Part shown: piece by piece, positions 26,739 to 37,500 of the stretch
Layout of the letters: every line of letters begins with the position of its first letter
Numbering within the stretch: the first letter of the stretch is position 1
The notes under the pieces: generated by a model
Database searches by the model: none
Told to the model about the DNA's origin: nothing
What the model saw: the letters and a program-made list of their open reading frames with translations, nothing else
Translations under genes and position numbers: made by a program
DNA from: an uncultured Lachnospiraceae bacterium
GTDB lineage: Bacteria > Bacillota > Clostridia > Lachnospirales > Lachnospiraceae
Reading direction: 5' to 3'
DNA: 64,000 bases
Assembly (NCBI GenBank): GCA_902793335.1
Contig: CADBCZ010000014.1
Location: 1-64,000, forward strand

Positions 26739-26762
26739 AACGTTAATTTGACAAGGAGAGGA

Positions 26763-26928
26763 ATGATAATAATAAAAATTGATATTAATTAGAAAACTGC
26801 TTATGACAGTTTTGATAACGATATTGTTAATGTTTGTTGGAATTGATACTTTACTAGAGAAGGTAACTGGAACTAGTATTATTTGGATAAAAAAGAAATA
26901 TTTATGCTATACGGAAAAGCATAGATAA
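26763..26928 (+). pseudogene. Frameshifted remnant of a small secreted or membrane protein
   Basis: ATG 26763 follows GGAG, a good ribosome site, but the frame ends after nine codons (TAG). One base later a frame from 26779 reads LILIRKLLMTVLITILLMFVG and continues to TAA 26926-26928. Removing one A from the run at 26773-26777 joins the two parts into a signal-peptide-like protein of about 54 residues. It is probably a decayed member of the secreted gene row. Confidence 0.4.
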
Positions 26929-26958
26929 GAATAATAAAAAAGAAGGGTGAAAGGGGTC

Positions 26959-27627
26959 ATGATAAATAAACATATAATAAAATTAGGTTTTGTTTTTGCA
27001 GTTGTATTTTATATGACATTTATTTTTCCTATTTCAACGAATGCGGCTGAAAAAAATATTTCCTGTGTAGAATATAAAAACTTAAAGAGTGCTGATATTT
27101 TGAAAAGTGGAAAAACATATAAGATAACAAAGAAGGGATTTGATCATGGTTATTTGCGATTTAAGGCTTCAAAGACAAAAATATATAAATTTATAATATC
27201 TGAATATAGGTCTATAGGAATAAAGAAATCAAAAGATTTAGGATATGGATTTATGGTAGCATATAAACCTAAAGCGTTAGAGAATCTAAATAATTCAACT
27301 AATCCTGATTCGATGTTTTGGAATTCAATAAAGTATGGAGAGGAAGATATAGAAGGTTTTCAAAGTGTAGATTTCTCAAGTCAGAAGTTTTCATCTAAAG
27401 AAAAAGAATATTCTGAAAAATCTGCGATATATACAGATTATTCTACAGGAGAAAAATACTATAATGAAGAAGAGGCAGATGATTATATAAGAACATATAA
27501 TGAGGCTACGATGAAACTTAAAAAGGGGGAGACGATTTATTTGATGTTTGGTAATAGTGTTTCGGACTCAACGAAAACTGATAAGAAAAAAAATAAAGGT
27601 TTTACGTGTATACTTAAAATAAAGTGA
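26959..27627 (+). CDS. Secreted protein of unknown function
   Basis: A 222-residue protein if started at ATG 26959; GTG 26947 is an alternative, and neither is ideally spaced from the AGAAGGG/AAGGGG sites. The signal peptide (MINKHIIKLGFVFAVVFYMT, cleaved near STNAA) is clear. The mature part is Lys- and Tyr-rich with a beta-strand pattern (GKTYKITKKGFDHGYLRFK, then IYLMFGNS near the end), similar to other small exported proteins in this cluster. No known family is recognised. A promoter and riboswitch copy 2 follow it. Confidence 0.65.
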   Translation: MINKHIIKLGFVFAVVFYMTFIFPISTNAAEKNISCVEYKNLKSADILKSGKTYKITKKGFDHGYLRFKASKTKIYKFIISEYRSIGIKKSKDLGYGFMVAYKPKALENLNNSTNPDSMFWNSIKYGEEDIEGFQSVDFSSQKFSSKEKEYSEKSAIYTDYSTGEKYYNEEEADDYIRTYNEATMKLKKGETIYLMFGNSVSDSTKTDKKKNKGFTCILKIK

Positions 27628-27782
27628 ATGATTTTAGCAAGCAAAAATTGAAATTGGAAAAGGGGATTTATGTAAAAAGAAGATGAATCGGTTTTTATGA
27701 TGTTTTGAGTAAATAAAAAGTTGGTGTATGGAACAATTGCCTTGTTGTATATTCCTGTTCGTAACACAAGTGTCACTAATTG

Positions 27783-27791
27783 TGCTATACT
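27783..27791 (+). promoter_or_regulatory. Extended -10 promoter of c-di-GMP cassette 2
   Basis: TGC then TATACT (27786-27791), in the same context as cassette 1. Confidence 0.65.
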
Positions 27792-27807
27792 CCGCTTATG
27801 TTAATAT

Positions 27808-27886
27808 TTTGGGCAAACCTAAGGAAACTTAGTGACGCAAAACTATAGGGCCTGTGAAATGGCAGCCAGTTACAGAAATGGTCGAT
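27808..27886 (+). promoter_or_regulatory. Cyclic-di-GMP-I (GEMM) riboswitch, copy 2
   Basis: It has the same conserved blocks as copy 1 (GGGCAAACC, GGAAAC, GTGACGCAAA, AGGGCCT, GCAGCCAG). A strong terminator at 27893-27918 follows, so this copy should regulate by transcription termination. Confidence 0.93.
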
Positions 27887-27892
27887 AAGATT

Positions 27893-27918
27893 AAGCGTCA
27901 CTTGAGTGGCGCTTTTTT
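27893..27918 (+). terminator. Riboswitch copy 2 terminator
   Basis: AAGCGTCACT pairs with AGTGGCGCTT (27893-27902 with 27905-27914, one G-T; the innermost pairs open into the loop), followed by TTTT. Confidence 0.8.
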
Positions 27919-27951
27919 GAAGGCGCAGGGGGGTGAAAGGAGAGATGAGGT

Positions 27952-30462
27952 ATGAAGAAGAAAAATGTAAGAAGAAGTTTAATGACAGTTGTTTTAGCGT
28001 TGGTAATGGTGATTGGCGGAATTGCTATTTCGCCTAATAGAGTCGGAGCGGCTTCTAATGTATACGACGGAAAGGCTAATGGGAAAGATTTAGCAACCAT
28101 AAAAAACAAAATTACAGGGTATTGCATAACAAGCGGTGATTACAAATGTACAGGTAGTGTTGGTAAAGGAAAACACTATTGCTGCTGGAATTTTGCGGCA
28201 AAAGCATATAATTCTATTTGGGGACAAAGTTTTTCAAGAAATAATAATTATAATTATTTAAGAAAAGTAAATGCCAATGATAGATTGTTTAATAAAGACA
28301 ACTTGAAAAAATATCTTAGTGGGGCAACTAAGGGAGCTATGATAAGAATAGACAACAATTCTAATCCGACAGCAGGAGATTCGGATGGTCATTCGTTGAT
28401 ATTTGTTGGGATGAATTCATCAAATGATGGTGCTTATTTTTTACAAGCTAATTACGATGGGACGGGGACAAAACAAATTAGTGAACTAAAGTTCTCTTCT
28501 TTTACATCTGGCTATTACAAGCGTTATAAATACATAAAATACATTATATGGCCTAGCGCGCCTGAATATAAACCAAATGCTAGTACAATAGCAAATTCTA
28601 ACATAGCCAAGATTCCAAGTACAATAACACAAGGTAATGCATGGACATGTGATGGAACAGTTTCATCAAATTACAACATTAAATATGTGAATGGCTATAT
28701 TATTACAAATACAGGCAAAAAAGATAAATGGAATGATGAGACAAAAGTTTATTCAAGTTTTAATAGTAATATAGGGGCAAAAACTTATAATTTGAAAAAT
28801 TCAAAAACTGATAGGGAGTTGTTATTTGATAAATTATCTCCTGGTAACTATTATTATATTATTACGGCAAGAGATACAACAGATGCGCCGTTACAAGTGG
28901 TTCAGAATTTTACTGTTGTTGAAAAACAACCGACAAATAACCAACCTGTCGGAGTTGTAGATAGTGTTGTATGTGATACTTCAGGGAAAATCCATGTACA
29001 GGGTTGGGCGTATGATCCTGACTCAAAAGCTACAGCGCTTGATATACATGTGTATGTGGGAGGCCCTGCAGGACAAGGTGGTGTTTATTCTGGGAAAACA
29101 ACGGCAAATTTGGAAAGGACAGATGTTAACAAGGTGTACAATTGTGGTAATTATCATGGTTATAATGCGGAGATAAGTACTAGCAAAATCGGAAATGTGG
29201 CGGTATATATATATGCAATAGATACAGCGGGAGGAAATAATCCATTACTTGGAAATAAGACAGTAAATGTTGCCACAGCAGCACCGATAGGAGTTTTTGA
29301 AAAAGTTGAATCAGTGTCTGCAAATAAGATTCATGTTGTCGGATGGGCATATGACCCTGACACAAAAGATAAAGCGGTAACAGTTGCTGTTTATATTGGA
29401 GGACAATGTAATGTTGCAGGTGTAGAGAGTCACCAGATAACTGCAGATATTACACGGGAAGACATTAATAAGTCAAAAAATTGTGGTACAAAACATGGCT
29501 TTGATGCAGTTATAACGACACAAAAGACTGGTGTACAAGCTATATATGTATGGGCTCATAACACAGATGGTTCTCCATCGAATATAAACACATTTTTAGG
29601 TAATAAAGAGGTAAATATTCATAATTGTAATGCGGTTATTGATCCTGCTGTTGCACCAACATGTGAGGCAACAGGACTGACTGAAGGTAGTCATTGTTCA
29701 GTTTGCGGTAAAGTGATTGTGGCTCAGGAAGTAGTTCCGAAACTTCTAGATGAGTCATTTAATAATGATCAGGAAAATAACAATTATTATGATGAAAAAG
29801 ATTATACAGATATAGAAAAACAGAAATTAGTTGATGAGTCAGCTACAACAGATAAAGAAGTAATATCTCCAATAAATGCATCCGATAATAATTCATCAAT
29901 GGATAAGCAGGTTTCCAAAGAAAATGATAATAATATTGAAACAGGAAGTAAGAGTTCTACAGATAGCAAACCTTCAACAACAAATACAGTGTCAAATGAG
30001 CAGTCAAACAATGACACATCAAATGATGATGAGAGCGATGACGAATTTGTTATAGGTAATATTTCTTATGAAATAATATCCGGTAACAGAGTAATGATTA
30101 CTTCTATTGAAAATCATGAGATGCAGTCAGTAAATGTTCCTGATACTGTAATCTATAATAAAAAGAAATATAAAGTAGTATGCATTTTTGATGAAGCATT
30201 TATGAATTGTAGTTCACTCAAGAAGATAGAAATTGGCAAAAATGTTGAAGAAATTGGAGATTCTGCTTTCAAAAACTGCAGCAACTTGAAGTCAATAACC
30301 ATTAAGACTACTAAACTTACAAAGAAGAGTATTGGTAAAAATGCATTTAAAGGTATAAGCAAAAAGGCAACATTTAAATTTTCTAAGAAGCAGTTTAAAA
30401 ATTATAAGAAGTGGATCAAGAAGGCAGGGGCGCCAAAGATAGCAAAATTTAAGAAACAATGA
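27952..30462 (+). CDS. Secreted Cys/His hydrolase-like protein with tandem Ig-like and BspA-type LRR domains
   Basis: An 836-residue surface protein under c-di-GMP riboswitch copy 2. The signal peptide (about 1-34) matches that of the gene at 25119. Residues about 40-205 look like an NlpC/CHAP-type thiol hydrolase: [10 protein letters not shown] (Cys77/Cys78), [10 protein letters not shown] (His147) and QANYDG, so peptidoglycan or peptide cleavage is plausible. Two repeats of about 105 residues follow with a GWAYDPD motif (about 325-560), then a [12 protein letters not shown] segment, an Asp/Asn/Ser-rich linker, and a C-terminal leucine-rich BspA-type region (about 695-836). It is probably an adhesin or wall-modifying enzyme. 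The catalytic assignment is by motif only. Confidence 0.78.
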   Translation: MKKKNVRRSLMTVVLALVMVIGGIAISPNRVGAASNVYDGKANGKDLATIKNKITGYCITSGDYKCTGSVGKGKHYCCWNFAAKAYNSIWGQSFSRNNNYNYLRKVNANDRLFNKDNLKKYLSGATKGAMIRIDNNSNPTAGDSDGHSLIFVGMNSSNDGAYFLQANYDGTGTKQISELKFSSFTSGYYKRYKYIKYIIWPSAPEYKPNASTIANSNIAKIPSTITQGNAWTCDGTVSSNYNIKYVNGYIITNTGKKDKWNDETKVYSSFNSNIGAKTYNLKNSKTDRELLFDKLSPGNYYYIITARDTTDAPLQVVQNFTVVEKQPTNNQPVGVVDSVVCDTSGKIHVQGWAYDPDSKATALDIHVYVGGPAGQGGVYSGKTTANLERTDVNKVYNCGNYHGYNAEISTSKIGNVAVYIYAIDTAGGNNPLLGNKTVNVATAAPIGVFEKVESVSANKIHVVGWAYDPDTKDKAVTVAVYIGGQCNVAGVESHQITADITREDINKSKNCGTKHGFDAVITTQKTGVQAIYVWAHNTDGSPSNINTFLGNKEVNIHNCNAVIDPAVAPTCEATGLTEGSHCSVCGKVIVAQEVVPKLLDESFNNDQENNNYYDEKDYTDIEKQKLVDESATTDKEVISPINASDNNSSMDKQVSKENDNNIETGSKSSTDSKPSTTNTVSNEQSNNDTSNDDESDDEFVIGNISYEIISGNRVMITSIENHEMQSVNVPDTVIYNKKKYKVVCIFDEAFMNCSSLKKIEIGKNVEEIGDSAFKNCSNLKSITIKTTKLTKKSIGKNAFKGISKKATFKFSKKQFKNYKKWIKKAGAPKIAKFKKQ

Positions 30463-30530
30463 TGGGAATAATGAGTGTTATTACATCACTTGCTAAAATG
30501 AATAGAGGTATTAAAGACTGAAAAGAAAAA

Positions 30531-30588
30531 GGAAGCAACTTTCTACTGCAGAGATACGGTGTCTGTAGGGCAAGCTGCTTCTTTTTTG
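30531..30588 (+). terminator. Rho-independent terminator
   Basis: GAAGCA (30532-30537) pairs with TGCTTC (30576-30581), with an inner CTACTGCAGA/TCTGTAG stem, followed by six T. Confidence 0.65.
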
Positions 30589-30674
30589 ACATTGCGTATC
30601 TATGAAGCATAGCTGAATAGATACATTCTATTTATTATAGACAGGTCGGTATATATGTGAAAGAAGGTGCAGAT

Positions 30675-31869
30675 ATGGGTATGTATGTAAATCCCGTTAA
30701 TGAAGCATTTGCAGGAATAATAAAAAGCAATTATGTTGATAAGACAGGCTTGATAGATATTGTAAATGGAACGCTTAATACTCTTAATAAGCTTACGTGT
30801 ATAAGCAGACCGAGACGATTTGGAAAATCATTTGCTGCAAGTATGCTTACAGCTAAAGGATATATGCTTTTGTGGATGACATTAGTATATGTTGCGGTTA
30901 TACTTTTATCAGACATTCTAATCTGTATAAGAGACAAAAAAATAAATGTAAGAAATTGGGCGACATTTGACGTGTTTGAATGTTGCCTTCTTGTATTTTC
31001 TTTTGCCGTCATTTTGTCTGTTTGTGTTTCGACAACCAAAATAACAGCGCTTTTAGGAAGCGATGGATGTTGTATTGGTTCTCTTACGATAATTTTACTT
31101 TGCATATCATGTATATTTATGAAAAGGTACTTGGAACTCGAAAAGTGGATGATATTTATCATGGCTATTTCCGGAATCATAGTGTTTCTTTTAGGTATCA
31201 CAGACTGTTTTGATCCTTTTTATTATTGCCTGTTTTGTTGTTAAGATAATGTGTTTTTGGATACCTTCTGAGAATGTTGTTGGAAATTCGATAATGGGTT
31301 TGCTGCAAGATAAGCAGTGGCATCTGGGACTTTGTGGAATAGCAGTTGTTATGTGGCTTTTTAGAAATAAAACTCTACCCGATAGAGCGATTAATACATG
31401 GATTGTATTTTCTACAACAGTTATTATATTACTCTTTGTAATTGTAGTAAGTGGATATGATAATAGCTTTGCATCAAATAGAGGATATATATGGAGTTAT
31501 GGTATAGAAACTTTTTCGAAATCCTCGATTGCAATGAAAATATTTGGCTGGGGTGCAGATTGTTATAAAAATGCAATATATACTACTGTTGGAGAAAGGA
31601 TTGCTTCAACATGGCCTGAACCGGTATTAATAGCTACTGCACATAATGAGATTGTGCAGTAGCTTGTGACTACAGGATTGCTTGGGATGTTTGCATATGT
31701 GTATGTTTATGTAGTAACGCTTTTTTCAAAATCGGAAAAAAGAGATATAGCTGTAATGGCAGCGAGATGCGGGATATTTGCCTATTTTTGTACTGCGCTC
31801 GGAAATAATCCCAATGGTTTGAATTATGGTATTCTATTTGCTATGCTTGCATTGGCAAATAAAAAATGA
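30675..31869 (+). pseudogene. Chimeric pseudogene: AAA-ATPase N-terminus fused to a broken O-antigen-ligase-like membrane protein
   Basis: From ATG 30675 (GAAGGTG upstream) the first 57 or so codons copy the start of the AAA/PD-(D/E)XK gene at 23115, through SRPRRFGKSFAASML. At about 30850 the sequence changes abruptly to a multi-span membrane protein. That part is shifted by one base near 31209-31244 and then interrupted by TAG at 31660-31662 (AHNEIVQ, stop, LVTTGLLGMFAYV), with the frame open again to 31869. The membrane part resembles Wzy/O-antigen-ligase proteins (the NRGYIWSYG and AHNE patterns). It records a deletion that fused two genes, followed by decay. Confidence 0.8.
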
Positions 31870-31884
31870 TCTCCTTACTGCGTA

Positions 31885-34032
31885 TTAATTAACTGACATA
31901 ACAACTACTGCGCAGGCGATAACACCCGTTACCGGGTTGACAGCAACACGTCTTATATATGAGTTGACTGTTACACCGTCTTTGATAGTTTCTCTGATAA
32001 ATAATGTTTTGCCGTTCTTGGCTGTATTATACATTGATCTTACAAAAACACTGCTGTGTCTTTCGGAATTAATATTTATTTTTGCGGACACTTTTAAATC
32101 TCCGTAATATTTGATCATGAATTCTCTGTATGATTTGTTACAACGTGATACCTTTATCCAATCGTTCTTGGTTTCGATTATTGCCATTGGGAGGGTGTCA
32201 AAATAGTTGTCAAAGTTTTCACATGCATCACTTGTGACAATAGCCAGGTCATAGAGGTTAATCTTTCCTAGAGATGTGAAATATTCTGTCTCATCAGGAT
32301 TCTCAAAACCTATCTGCACTCCATTTCTGTATCTGGCTAGTATATCAGATAAAGAGATTGGTTTTGTGTAATAGAATCCCTGGAGTTTTGTGCATCCAAC
32401 CTCTTTTAGAAATTCCACCTGCTCATCGGTTTCAACACCCTCACAGATTGTTTCAATATCAAGATTTACCATCATTCTGATAAGTTCGGTCAGTATAATC
32501 TTGTTGCGATTGCTTTTGTCAAAATTACGCATGAATTGCATATCAAATTTGATAAGGTCAAAGTTAAAATCCTGAAGAAGGTCAAGCGATGAGTAGCCAC
32601 TTCCGAAATCATCCATCCATACCTTGAAACCAAGATTTTGAAATTTTGACATCTGTTCTTTCATATAATCCATATTTTGGATGAAAACGCCTTCTGTGAT
32701 TTCAATTGTGATTTTGCTTCGATCAATACCGGAATTGTCAACACGCTTTCTTACTTCTTCAACAATATCGCATACCTCGAAATCAACCCTGGATAGGTTA
32801 ATAGAGGTAGGAACTATGTAAAGACCTGATCTGGCTTGGATTTCCATCTTTTTTAAGGTATAGTCAAGTATATGAAGATCAACTTTGTAAATCAGTTTGG
32901 AATCTTCAAGGATGGGTATAAATTCAGCAGGAGATAGAACTCCTTTGATTGGATCTATCCAACGTGCAAGCGCTTCTTCGTCACATACTGAACCGTTTGC
33001 AGTTCGGACTATAGGCTGATAGTAAGCCTGTATCCAGTTTTCTTTTATAGCACGATCAAGATTATCAATAATGTACTGGCGTCTTACCTCGAAGGCAAGC
33101 ATATTTTTATCGTAGTAGGTATAATAAGAGCGATAGTTATCATGCTTTGCGTTGCAGGCATACTTTGCCCGATCACAGGCAAGGCTTGTTTCGACAACTC
33201 CCATAGTATCCAAATATATGCCTATTCGAATGTTGAGAGTCTTGTTATCGTTAAGGGAGCGGCATTCATCAATTAGTTTGTTAAGCCTATTATCAAGATC
33301 GTTTGAAGAAGTAAACACAGCAAAGTGATCCTGCCCGAATCTGCTACAGTTCTTTTCACCAAAATTATTTGCAAGAGTTATGGCGAATGCTTTAATAAGC
33401 TTATCGCCTTCTGCAAAGCCGTATTTTTTGTTGAAATATTTCATGCCACTTAGATCGGTATATAAAATGGCAGATGATTCACCATTTTCCTGCATACGGC
33501 TTCTGCCTTCGTCGGCAAGCCTTAAAAAATAAGTCATACTGGGAAGTCCTGTGAGATAGTCGTAGTTCATCTCGTGTGACATACAGTCTTCATGTAAAGA
33601 TCTTTGGTAGAATCGGTTGAGGATTACTTCGTCAACCTCACCTGTTAAGTTGTAGGTGCCTTCGCTGGAATACCAAATAACAGAGAGTTTAACATCCGGT
33701 TTGGGATGAATATTACGGACATATGAATGGACTGTAATATATTCGTTATCGACTTTAACACGGTATATAAGGTCATATATTTCATTCGTTTCTATGTGCT
33801 GCTTAGTTGCTTCGAGAATTCGGGGAACATCGTCAGGATGAACAACACCATACAGGTCGTTATTAAGCGTAACATAAGCTTGTTCCTTATTTTCAAATTT
33901 GAATAATTCAAGAAAGCCCGCGGAAAAAGCAATGGGTACCACTGTGTTGTCACCAAGCTGATAAATTGCAAGCGGGATGCAGCTTTTCTCGATGAATTTA
34001 AGTTCTTCATCACTGTATCTGTATTTCTTCAT
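31885..34032 (-). CDS. EAL-domain c-di-GMP phosphodiesterase with degenerate GGDEF domain
   Basis: A 715-residue protein. I start it at 34032 because AGGAGAG lies just upstream; a start 13 codons earlier is possible. An N-terminal PAS-like region (about 15-140) is followed by a GGDEF-like domain whose signature reads GQDHF, so cyclase activity is unlikely. The EAL domain is complete: EEALARW, the Asn of SINLSR, Glu in IEITEG, DDFGSGYSSL, CEGVET and LQGFYY, so it should hydrolyse c-di-GMP. A second PAS-like segment ends the protein. No membrane span is seen. It lies next to two c-di-GMP riboswitch genes and probably tunes their ligand. Confidence 0.92.
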   Translation of the reverse strand: MKKYRYSDEELKFIEKSCIPLAIYQLGDNTVVPIAFSAGFLELFKFENKEQAYVTLNNDLYGVVHPDDVPRILEATKQHIETNEIYDLIYRVKVDNEYITVHSYVRNIHPKPDVKLSVIWYSSEGTYNLTGEVDEVILNRFYQRSLHEDCMSHEMNYDYLTGLPSMTYFLRLADEGRSRMQENGESSAILYTDLSGMKYFNKKYGFAEGDKLIKAFAITLANNFGEKNCSRFGQDHFAVFTSSNDLDNRLNKLIDECRSLNDNKTLNIRIGIYLDTMGVVETSLACDRAKYACNAKHDNYRSYYTYYDKNMLAFEVRRQYIIDNLDRAIKENWIQAYYQPIVRTANGSVCDEEALARWIDPIKGVLSPAEFIPILEDSKLIYKVDLHILDYTLKKMEIQARSGLYIVPTSINLSRVDFEVCDIVEEVRKRVDNSGIDRSKITIEITEGVFIQNMDYMKEQMSKFQNLGFKVWMDDFGSGYSSLDLLQDFNFDLIKFDMQFMRNFDKSNRNKIILTELIRMMVNLDIETICEGVETDEQVEFLKEVGCTKLQGFYYTKPISLSDILARYRNGVQIGFENPDETEYFTSLGKINLYDLAIVTSDACENFDNYFDTLPMAIIETKNDWIKVSRCNKSYREFMIKYYGDLKVSAKININSERHSSVFVRSMYNTAKNGKTLFIRETIKDGVTVNSYIRRVAVNPVTGVIACAVVVMSVN

Positions 34033-34315
34033 TTTGTCTCTCCTGTGTAAAACGTGGTCATTTGGCAACATAATGGAGCTTGTTTATCTGTGAATAAAAT
34101 AGATATAATTATTAAAGAATCTATATCACTTGTACAATAAATTTAGATATATATTCATTATATCAGACATACGTTACCAGCACAATATGAAACGTTATAT
34201 TGTGATTATCAAAAAATATTAGATAATTTATACTTAAATAGTGATGAGGGGATTTTTACGTTGCCGATATAAGAATAATTGAGTATAATCAGCGATAATA
34301 ATGTTTTGTTGAAAT

Positions 34316-34526
34316 TAGGCAATTGCGAAATGCTATTTCTTTGTTTTGCCTTTGTGCATATTATACAGTTCCATTGCAGGCACGCTTTCACTGCTTGTCG
34401 CACGCAACGGTACTAAATTCGCGCATAGCGCTCATTAAGTACCGGCGTCTCCAAAGCACCTGCGTATGGAATCTGTACAATATGCACAAGGCAGTTAACT
34501 GTATTGATTAGTTTCGCAATTACCTA
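34316..34526. mobile_element. Small non-autonomous element (MITE-like), copy 2
   Basis: A 211-bp segment starts TAGGCAATTGCGAAA and ends GTTTCGCAATTACCTA. A perfect 12-bp duplication, TTTTGTTGAAAT, flanks it (34304-34315 and 34527-34538). The whole element is nearly a long inverted repeat: the left arm (TTTGTGCATATTATACAG, then TTGCAGG) returns inverted on the right (CCTGCG, then TGTACAATATGCACAA), so it can fold into one large hairpin. It has no ORF of its own. It inserted just upstream of the ribosome site of the next gene. The rest of 34033-34555 is AT-rich and shows no gene. Confidence 0.9.
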
Positions 34527-34555
34527 TTTTGTTGAAATTATGAAAGGGAGAAATC

Positions 34556-37500
34556 ATGAAAAGATATTGTAGGAAATTAAAATGTGTTCTTATACTACTT
34601 TCTGTAATATTGTCATTTGATATAGTTAACGCTAAACCTAAGGAGACAGCTTCTGTTGAAAGTATAGCGCCTGAAATTAATGAAGAGGAGAGTGATATGC
34701 CGGAGGGCGGATGGTCGCCTATGGTCGGATATAGGATTGAAGAGAAACAGGTTAAAGAAAAGTCTATTCGTAGTTTCCGGAGAGTGATAAATGCGCCATT
34801 GGATGATGTTTTTGCGAAAGGTGTGGGAACAAATGGATATAACGCATTATCAAGTGATGGTCAGAGATCATATTACACACGGATAAATTCAGCTGCGGTT
34901 GAATTTATGGAATCAACGGATGATCTGGAGCCCACACAGATTAAGTCTTCATATGAGTATGTTGTATCCATAATAGATTATAAATCGTTAGGGATTAGTA
35001 CAGATGAGGCTTTTCAGGCATTATATGCATATGATTACGATCATCCGGCTTATTACTGGATAAGCAATAAATACTTTTATTCAGATTCTCATATTTATCT
35101 TTGTACTGAAGAGGAGTATGCTTCGGTCTCAAATAGAAAAAGTCTTAACAATAAGATAATAGATGGTGTTAATAAATATGTTGCCATGACAGATAAAACA
35201 GATGATGTATTTGAAAAGATTGCCTTGGTTCACGATGGTATTATTGCGGATATAGATTATGCATATGAGGATGATGGAAAAACACCGGTAGATGAAAAAT
35301 GGGCTCATAGTGTACAGGGTGTGTTTGATTCAAACTATGGTCATGCTGTTTGTGAAGGTTATTCAGATGCGTTTTCACTTATTATGAATTACCTTGGCAT
35401 CCCTAATTATTATATAGTCGGTCATACAGCAAAAGGAGGCGGTCATGCATGGAATGCCGTATCCGATGATGGTGGTGCGACATTTATGTATATGGATCTG
35501 ACCTGGGATGATTTGGGAAAGGATAAGGGGGTATTTTATAAGTACTTTGGTATGCCTTCAAGTAATTTTGAGCAATATCATATTGCGAATTCGCCATCAG
35601 ATACGGGTGTACGCTGGTTGTATGATATAAATGCTAATTTGACGAATGATTTTGAAAATACCTATTATTATAAGGCGGGATTCTATTGCTCTGCTTCTGA
35701 TGACTGCAAAAAATTTGCAAAACTTGCAAGAATTAGGGCATATCGATTTGGTACAGTTTTTTCATACCTGACTGACGATATGACTGTTATGGGTAAAGTG
35801 GCATCTGAATTTAATCTGAATGGACAATACAGTTATTATACGATTGATTATTTGGACAGAGAATATTGTCTGGTTATTGTATCAAAAATCAAGGATATCG
35901 ACCTTTCGTCTGCAGAGATAGTACTTAAAAACAGCAGGCTTGCCTATACGGGAGAGGAAATCAAACCTGAAATTGATAAAGTTACTTTGGATGGAATAAA
36001 GCTCATCAAAGATGATAACTATACGGTGTCGTATGATAACAATATTGAAGTAGGAACAAATACAGCAAATGTTATAGTACAAGGAGCAGGACATTTTACA
36101 GGCGAGTGTAGTAAAGCCTTTTCGATTGTATATGAAATCAAAGAAGATAACGTAATCCTTTCAGCTACAGAGTTTACTTATGACGGAACCGATAAAAAGC
36201 CGGTGGTTACTGTGAAAGCCGGCAATAAAACTTTGATAGAAAATACGAACTATACAGTAGCCTTTAGTGAGAATACAACCGATGCCGGAACAGTAACTGT
36301 AACCGTTGAAGGAATTGGAGAATATGAGGGTTTTGTTGAAAAGAATTACACAATAGAGCCGGCATCAATTGCTGATTACAGCGTTAGTATAGAAGATGGA
36401 AACTGGATTTATGACGGGACACCGAAGGAGCCACGGGTCATCTCTTTAAAGAATGAGGATTTTACAATAGGAGCAGATAATTATTCTGTTGCATATGAAA
36501 ACAATGTAAATGCAGGAGATGCGGCAAGAGTAATTGTTAAGGGATGTGGTAACTATACCGGTGAAATATCTGATATCAGTTATACAATATTGCCTAAAGA
36601 AGTGACAATCACGGGTATAACTGCCGGGAATAAAATATATGACGGAACTACTGATGTAGTGTTGGATTATTCCAATGTTAATCTGGATAAATGCGGAATT
36701 ATAGAAGGTGACAAGGCTTTGGTGGAAGCTGAGGGTTCATATATTGATGCTGATGCGGGTGTGGATAAGAAAGTTTCAATAAGTAACATTAAGCTAACTG
36801 GTGAAGATGCCGGTAACTATAAGCTTTCATCTTCCGGTCAACAGGGTGAGACATTTGCAGATATTAATACTAAACCGGTGACGATAACAGCGCTTGATCA
36901 GGCGGTTTATCCACTTGGCGAGGTCGCTGAGGAAACTGCGACTGTTAGTGGCAGGGTTTCTAAGGAGGCAACGTGTAAAGATAAAGGTGTGACAACATAT
37001 ACGGCAACATTTAGTGATGAATCATTTATCACACAGACAAAGGATGTATGTGATATAGCTGTTTTAACTACACACACACCTTCTTTAGCTGTAAAAGAGA
37101 ATGAAGAGTCGGAGACTTGCACTGAGAATGGTTCATATGATGAAGTTGTATATTGTTCGGTGTGTGGTGCTGAACTTGATAGAAACAAAGTAGTAATTGA
37201 AGCATTTGGCCATGAATGGAGCGAGTGGGTTGTAGTTACTCAGGCAACGCAAACATCAGAAGGTTTGGAAGAAAGAGTAACAACACCTGAGAAAACAGAT
37301 AATATTATTCCTTCTGATTCCGGCGATAATGTATTGGAATATAAGGCACCACCTGACGCAACTGTTAAGACGGTGATAGTCCCGGATACTCAAACTATAG
37401 ATGGTGTTGAATATGAGGTGACTAAGCTCTATGTTGGGGCATTCGCTGGAAATAAGACAATAGAGAAGGTTATAATAGGCAGTAATATAGATTCAATTGG

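Noticed and set aside
31660-31662. Recoding of TAG as an amino acid
   Set aside because: TAG is used as the normal stop of intact genes here (for example the thiamine-binding protein and rplK), and no pyrrolysine genes are visible.
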